From: Candidatus Kerfeldbacteria bacterium
GTDB lineage: Bacteria; Patescibacteriota; Patescibacteriia; SBBC01
DNA length: 7,844 nt
Assembly (NCBI GenBank): GCA_903854795.1
Contig: CAINXF010000060.1
Coordinates: 1 to 7,844 of the forward strand
Direction of reading: 5' to 3'
Both the position numbers and the translations under genes were made by a program. A model generated the notes under the pieces. It did no database searches. It was not told where the DNA came from and saw nothing but the letters and a program-made list of their open reading frames with translations. Below are positions 6,340 through 7,844 of this stretch, one piece after another. Position 1 is the stretch's first letter. Each line of letters starts with the position of its first letter.

Positions 6340-6804
6340 CTAGACCCTTCTCACTTTCGGCGGACGGCAGCCGTTATGTGGTATCGGCGTTATGTCTTTG
6401 ATCGTATTGATCGTCAAGCCTTGAGCACCGAGCGCGCGAACTGCGGCTTCGCGTCCGGATCCAACACCTCGAACGAATACATCGACCGTCTTGATGCCGG
6501 TATCGCGCACACGTTCAACGAGGTCGCGAACAGTAAGGCCTGCGGCGTAGGGCGTCGATTTTTTCGGCCCCTTGAACCCCATCTTGCCGGCCGAGGACCA
6601 ACCGAGGACAGCGCCGCCCTGATCAGTGATAGTGACGATAGTGTTGTTGTAGGTCGCCTGAACATAGACGTTGCCCGCCGTCACGAATTTCTTCTTACTC
6701 TTTTTCTTACCAGTTGGCGCTGGAGCCGTGGTCGTCGGAATATCAGACAATGCGGCGGAAGTCGTCGGTTCTGGTTGGAGCGGTTGTAGCTGTTCGTTTG
6801 CCAT
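6340..6804 (-). CDS. rpsK: Small ribosomal subunit protein uS11
   Basis: uS11 is a 30S platform protein near the mRNA exit. The 154-residue chain has a normal core from about residue 40: TAGNVYVQATYNNTIVTITD at 42-61, GWSSAGKMGFKGPKKSTPYA at 68-87, VFVRGVGSGREAAVRAL at 109-125, and the signature C-terminus PIPHNGCRPPKVRRV at 140-154. The first 39 residues or so are unusual. A Gln/Pro/Thr/Ala-rich low-complexity stretch (1-31) leads into a basic GKKKSKKK run (32-39). Family members usually have only a short basic lead. The start is the first ATG in frame, 14 bases after the rpsM stop; no strong Shine-Dalgarno motif is visible and no in-frame ATG is available at the core boundary. Confidence 0.97.
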   Translation of the reverse strand: MANEQLQPLQPEPTTSAALSDIPTTTAPAPTGKKKSKKKFVTAGNVYVQATYNNTIVTITDQGGAVLGWSSAGKMGFKGPKKSTPYAAGLTVRDLVERVRDTGIKTVDVFVRGVGSGREAAVRALGAQGLTINTIKDITPIPHNGCRPPKVRRV

Positions 6805-6818
6805 ACTTCGTATCGTGG

Positions 6819-7211
6819 TTATGTCTTCTCAGATGCTGACTTTCGTCCCGAGCCCATAGTGCGACGGACGTTACCACGGACCGTGCGGGAGTTGGTGCGC
6901 GTACGCTGACCATGCGCGGGAAGGCTATGAAGATGTCGCGAGCCGCGATAGGCGTTGATGTCCTTTAGGCGCTTCACGTTCGTCATGATCTCACGGCGAA
7001 GGTCGCCTTCAATGCGGTGACGTTTTTCGATGATCGCGCGTATGGCGCCAATTTCCTGCTCCGTAAGGGTGCTCGTCTTTTTACCTGGCTCGATACCGGC
7101 TTCCTTAAGTATCTTTTTACTCAGCGATAAACCGATACCGAATAGGTATGGAAGTGAGTACTCGATACGCTTGTTGTCCGGCAGGAGCACGCCGGCGATT
7201 CTTACTGGCAT
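6819..7211 (-). CDS. rpsM: Small ribosomal subunit protein uS13
   Basis: uS13 lies in the 30S head and contacts 16S rRNA, the 50S subunit (bridge B1) and P-site tRNA. The 130 residues cover the family: MPVRIAGVLLPDNKRIEYSL at 1-20, YLFGIGLSLSKKIL at 22-35, the helical middle EQEIGAIRAIIEKRHRIEGD at 51-70 with LRREI after it, and the signature RLKDINAYRGSRHLHSLPAH (81-100) plus GQRTRTNSRTVRG (101-113). The C-terminal tail is basic as expected. Translation starts 5 bases after rpmJ. AAGGA, located in the last codons and stop of rpmJ, lies 8 bases before the ATG and supports the start. rpsM-rpsK-rpsD-rpoA-rplQ is the classic alpha operon order. Confidence 0.97.
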   Translation of the reverse strand: MPVRIAGVLLPDNKRIEYSLPYLFGIGLSLSKKILKEAGIEPGKKTSTLTEQEIGAIRAIIEKRHRIEGDLRREIMTNVKRLKDINAYRGSRHLHSLPAHGQRTRTNSRTVRGNVRRTMGSGRKSASEKT

Positions 7212-7216
7212 AATGG

Positions 7217-7333
7217 TTATCCTTGTCGTTGTTTATGCTTCGGGTTGGTCGGGCACACCACGAAGAGCATGCCACGGCGCTTCACGACGCGACACTTTGA
7301 ACAGATCGGTTTGACGCTTGCTCGTACTTTCAT
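7217..7333 (-). CDS. rpmJ: Large ribosomal subunit protein bL36
   Basis: This 38-residue gene lies between infA and rpsM. The translation begins [20 protein letters not shown] and ends KHKQRQG. It has the full zinc-ribbon set Cys11, Cys14, Cys27 and His33 (C-x2-C-x12-C-x5-H), so it is the zinc-binding C+ form of bL36. bL36 is a late-assembling 50S protein near the peptidyl transferase region. The ATG lies 2 bases after the infA stop (TAG-CT-ATG) and the TAA lies 5 bases before rpsM, so the three genes are tightly linked. infA-rpmJ-rpsM is a common bacterial order, which supports the call. No separate Shine-Dalgarno motif is evident before the start. Confidence 0.96.
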   Translation of the reverse strand: MKVRASVKPICSKCRVVKRRGMLFVVCPTNPKHKQRQG

Positions 7334-7335
7334 AG

Positions 7336-7623
7336 CTAGTGGCGATAGATTACACGGCCCTTAGTTAGGTCGTAGGGGGTCATTTCAACGGTGACGCGGT
7401 CTCCCGGCAGGATACTGATCTTGTTCATGCGCATTTTTCCGGAAAGATGGCCGAGGATGTCGTGACCATTCTCGAGGTGGATGCGGAACATGGCGTTCGG
7501 CAACATCTCGTCAACGGTCCCGATCAACTCGAGGAATCCCTTGTTCTTTGCTTGCGGCGGCGGCGGGAGGTCGCGACGCTGTTTCTTGAGCTTTTTAGAG
7601 CGGAAGAATGTCTTTTTGCGCAT
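7336..7623 (-). CDS. infA: Translation initiation factor IF-1, with an N-terminal extension
   Basis: IF-1 binds the 30S A site during initiation. The S1-like OB-fold core spans about 31-95 and matches the family closely: [20 protein letters not shown] at 34-53, [20 protein letters not shown] at 58-77, and [14 protein letters not shown] at 81-94. Length is 95 residues against about 72. The excess is a basic N-terminal segment (1 to about 28) with KKLKKQRR at 10-17 and a Pro run at 20-23. The ATG at 7623 is the only ATG before the core; a TTG at residue 33 would cut into the first strand, so the longer form is preferred. No Shine-Dalgarno motif lies upstream (TTAATTTTCT precedes ATG). It is the first gene after the promoter at 7733-7761, with a leader of about 100 nt. 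Confidence 0.95.
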   Translation of the reverse strand: MRKKTFFRSKKLKKQRRDLPPPPQAKNKGFLELIGTVDEMLPNAMFRIHLENGHDILGHLSGKMRMNKISILPGDRVTVEMTPYDLTKGRVIYRH

Positions 7624-7648
7624 AGAAAATTAACTGCTTAGGTATGCA

Positions 7649-7688
7649 GGCTCTTCTCTCCCGCGAGGGGCGGGATGTTTGGCTCTTC
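7649..7688 (-). other. infA leader: GC hairpin between two GAAGAGCC repeats
   Basis: The infA leader holds an inverted repeat with arms at 7659-7664 and 7670-7675 (TCCCGC, 5-nt loop, GCGGGA). It sits between two direct copies of GAAGAGCC (7681-7688 and 7649-7656). No T-run follows the hairpin, so it is not a standard terminator. It could be an RNA structure controlling infA translation or a protein binding site. I match it to no known riboswitch or ribosomal leader. Confidence 0.4.
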
Positions 7689-7721
7689 CGGAGTAATGGA
7701 ATTCAAACACAGAGTCTTGCG

Positions 7722-7744
7722 ATACTGAACGGAGTATACTGAAC
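7722..7744 (-). repeat. 9-base direct repeat across the -10 and start region
   Basis: The minus strand carries GTTCAGTAT at 7736-7744 and again at 7722-7730, a 14-base period. The first copy overlaps the -10 hexamer and the second covers the expected transcription start. Such placement suits an operator, but two 9-base copies could be chance. Confidence 0.45.
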
Positions 7745-7761
7745 GCCGAAAAAGCTGTCAA
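7733..7761 (-). promoter_or_regulatory. Sigma-70-type promoter of the infA-led operon
   Basis: On the minus strand the -35 box is TTGACA (7756-7761), exact consensus. A 17-base spacer follows, then TATACT (7733-7738), one base from the consensus TATAAT. Transcription should begin near 7724-7727 and give a leader of about 100 nt before infA. The -35 box starts one base after the stop codon of the upstream gene. The sequence just upstream is not A/T-rich, so no UP element is seen, which fits an alpha subunit lacking its C-terminal domain. This is the only clear promoter I found in the window. Confidence 0.85.
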
Positions 7762-7762
7762 G

Positions 7763-7844
7763 TCAGGGTGTTGCGGTCGCTTTGATGCGACGTATGCCAG
7801 CCGAGCTCGATTTTTCGGATAATACCTTGAAAGTGCCTATTTCA
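7763..7844 (-). CDS. alaS: Probable alanyl-tRNA synthetase, C-terminal end only
   Basis: Only the last 26 codons are inside the window. The minus strand reads EIGTFKVLSEKSSSAGIRRI, then KATATP and TGA. This matches the end of the AlaRS editing domain (family pattern EIGxFkIvsEssvaaGvRRIEA), which removes Ser or Gly mischarged onto tRNA-Ala. Family members normally continue for well over 200 residues into the DHHA1/C-Ala region, whereas this frame stops six residues after RRI. It may be a naturally short AlaRS of the kind reported from reduced genomes, or a freestanding editing protein; the body of the gene is not visible. The stop lies one base before the -35 box of the infA promoter and no terminator is seen between them, so read-through into infA is possible. 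Confidence 0.75.
   Translation of the reverse strand, partial: EIGTFKVLSEKSSSAGIRRIKATATP

Noticed and set aside
7733..7740. Divergent plus-strand promoter using the palindrome AGTATACT
   Set aside because: No acceptable -35 box lies 16-18 bases upstream on the plus strand, and the plus strand to the right only reads antisense to the alaS end.
1..7844. Alternative code with UGA as glycine
   Set aside because: UGA ends uS9 exactly at the family C-terminus, no conserved gene here has an internal UGA, and glycines use GGN codons throughout.

Overview
The window is a compact, almost gap-free stretch of bacterial chromosome in which every gene I can support lies on the minus strand; transcription runs from right (high coordinates) to left. 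The core is a translation/transcription operon in the order infA-rpmJ-rpsM-rpsK-rpsD-rpoA-rplQ-rplM-rpsI. Two cell-surface polysaccharide genes (a Wzx-type flippase and a GT4-GT2 fusion glycosyltransferase) follow, then the start of a CheY-like receiver protein that runs off the left edge. The right edge carries the last codons of a gene that looks like a short alanyl-tRNA synthetase.

Organism: no marker here gives a direct taxonomic answer. Several traits together suggest a reduced genome of the Patescibacteria/CPR (Parcubacteria-like) kind: a short uL13 (116 aa), an RNA polymerase alpha subunit without its C-terminal domain, an AlaRS that appears to end just after its editing domain, a Cys-free uS4, rplM-rpsI joined directly to the alpha operon, and gene gaps of a few bases. 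This is inference. UGA is used as an ordinary stop (rpsI, flippase, glycosyltransferase, probable alaS), which argues against the UGA=Gly code of Gracilibacteria/Absconditabacteria.

Layout, right to left. 7763-7844: alaS 3' end. 7624-7762: the only sizeable gap (about 140 bases), holding a near-consensus sigma-70 promoter (TTGACA, 17 bases, TATACT), a 9-base direct repeat over the -10 and start region, and a leader of about 100 nt with a small GC hairpin between two GAAGAGCC repeats. 3659-7623: nine translation/transcription genes separated by -14 to +21 bases. 3599-3658: a 60-base gap with a perfect 6-bp hairpin. 336-3598: flippase and glycosyltransferase, coupled by an ATGA overlap. 1-325: receiver domain, 10 bases further on.

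The promoter before infA is the only clear one I see, so all downstream genes may share one long transcript, with surface-glycan export and assembly tied to the ribosome operon. The flippase would move a lipid-linked glycan across the membrane and the two-domain glycosyltransferase would help build it. Whether the receiver protein controls them cannot be read from the sequence. I found no CRISPR array, tRNA, rRNA, insertion sequence or other mobile element.
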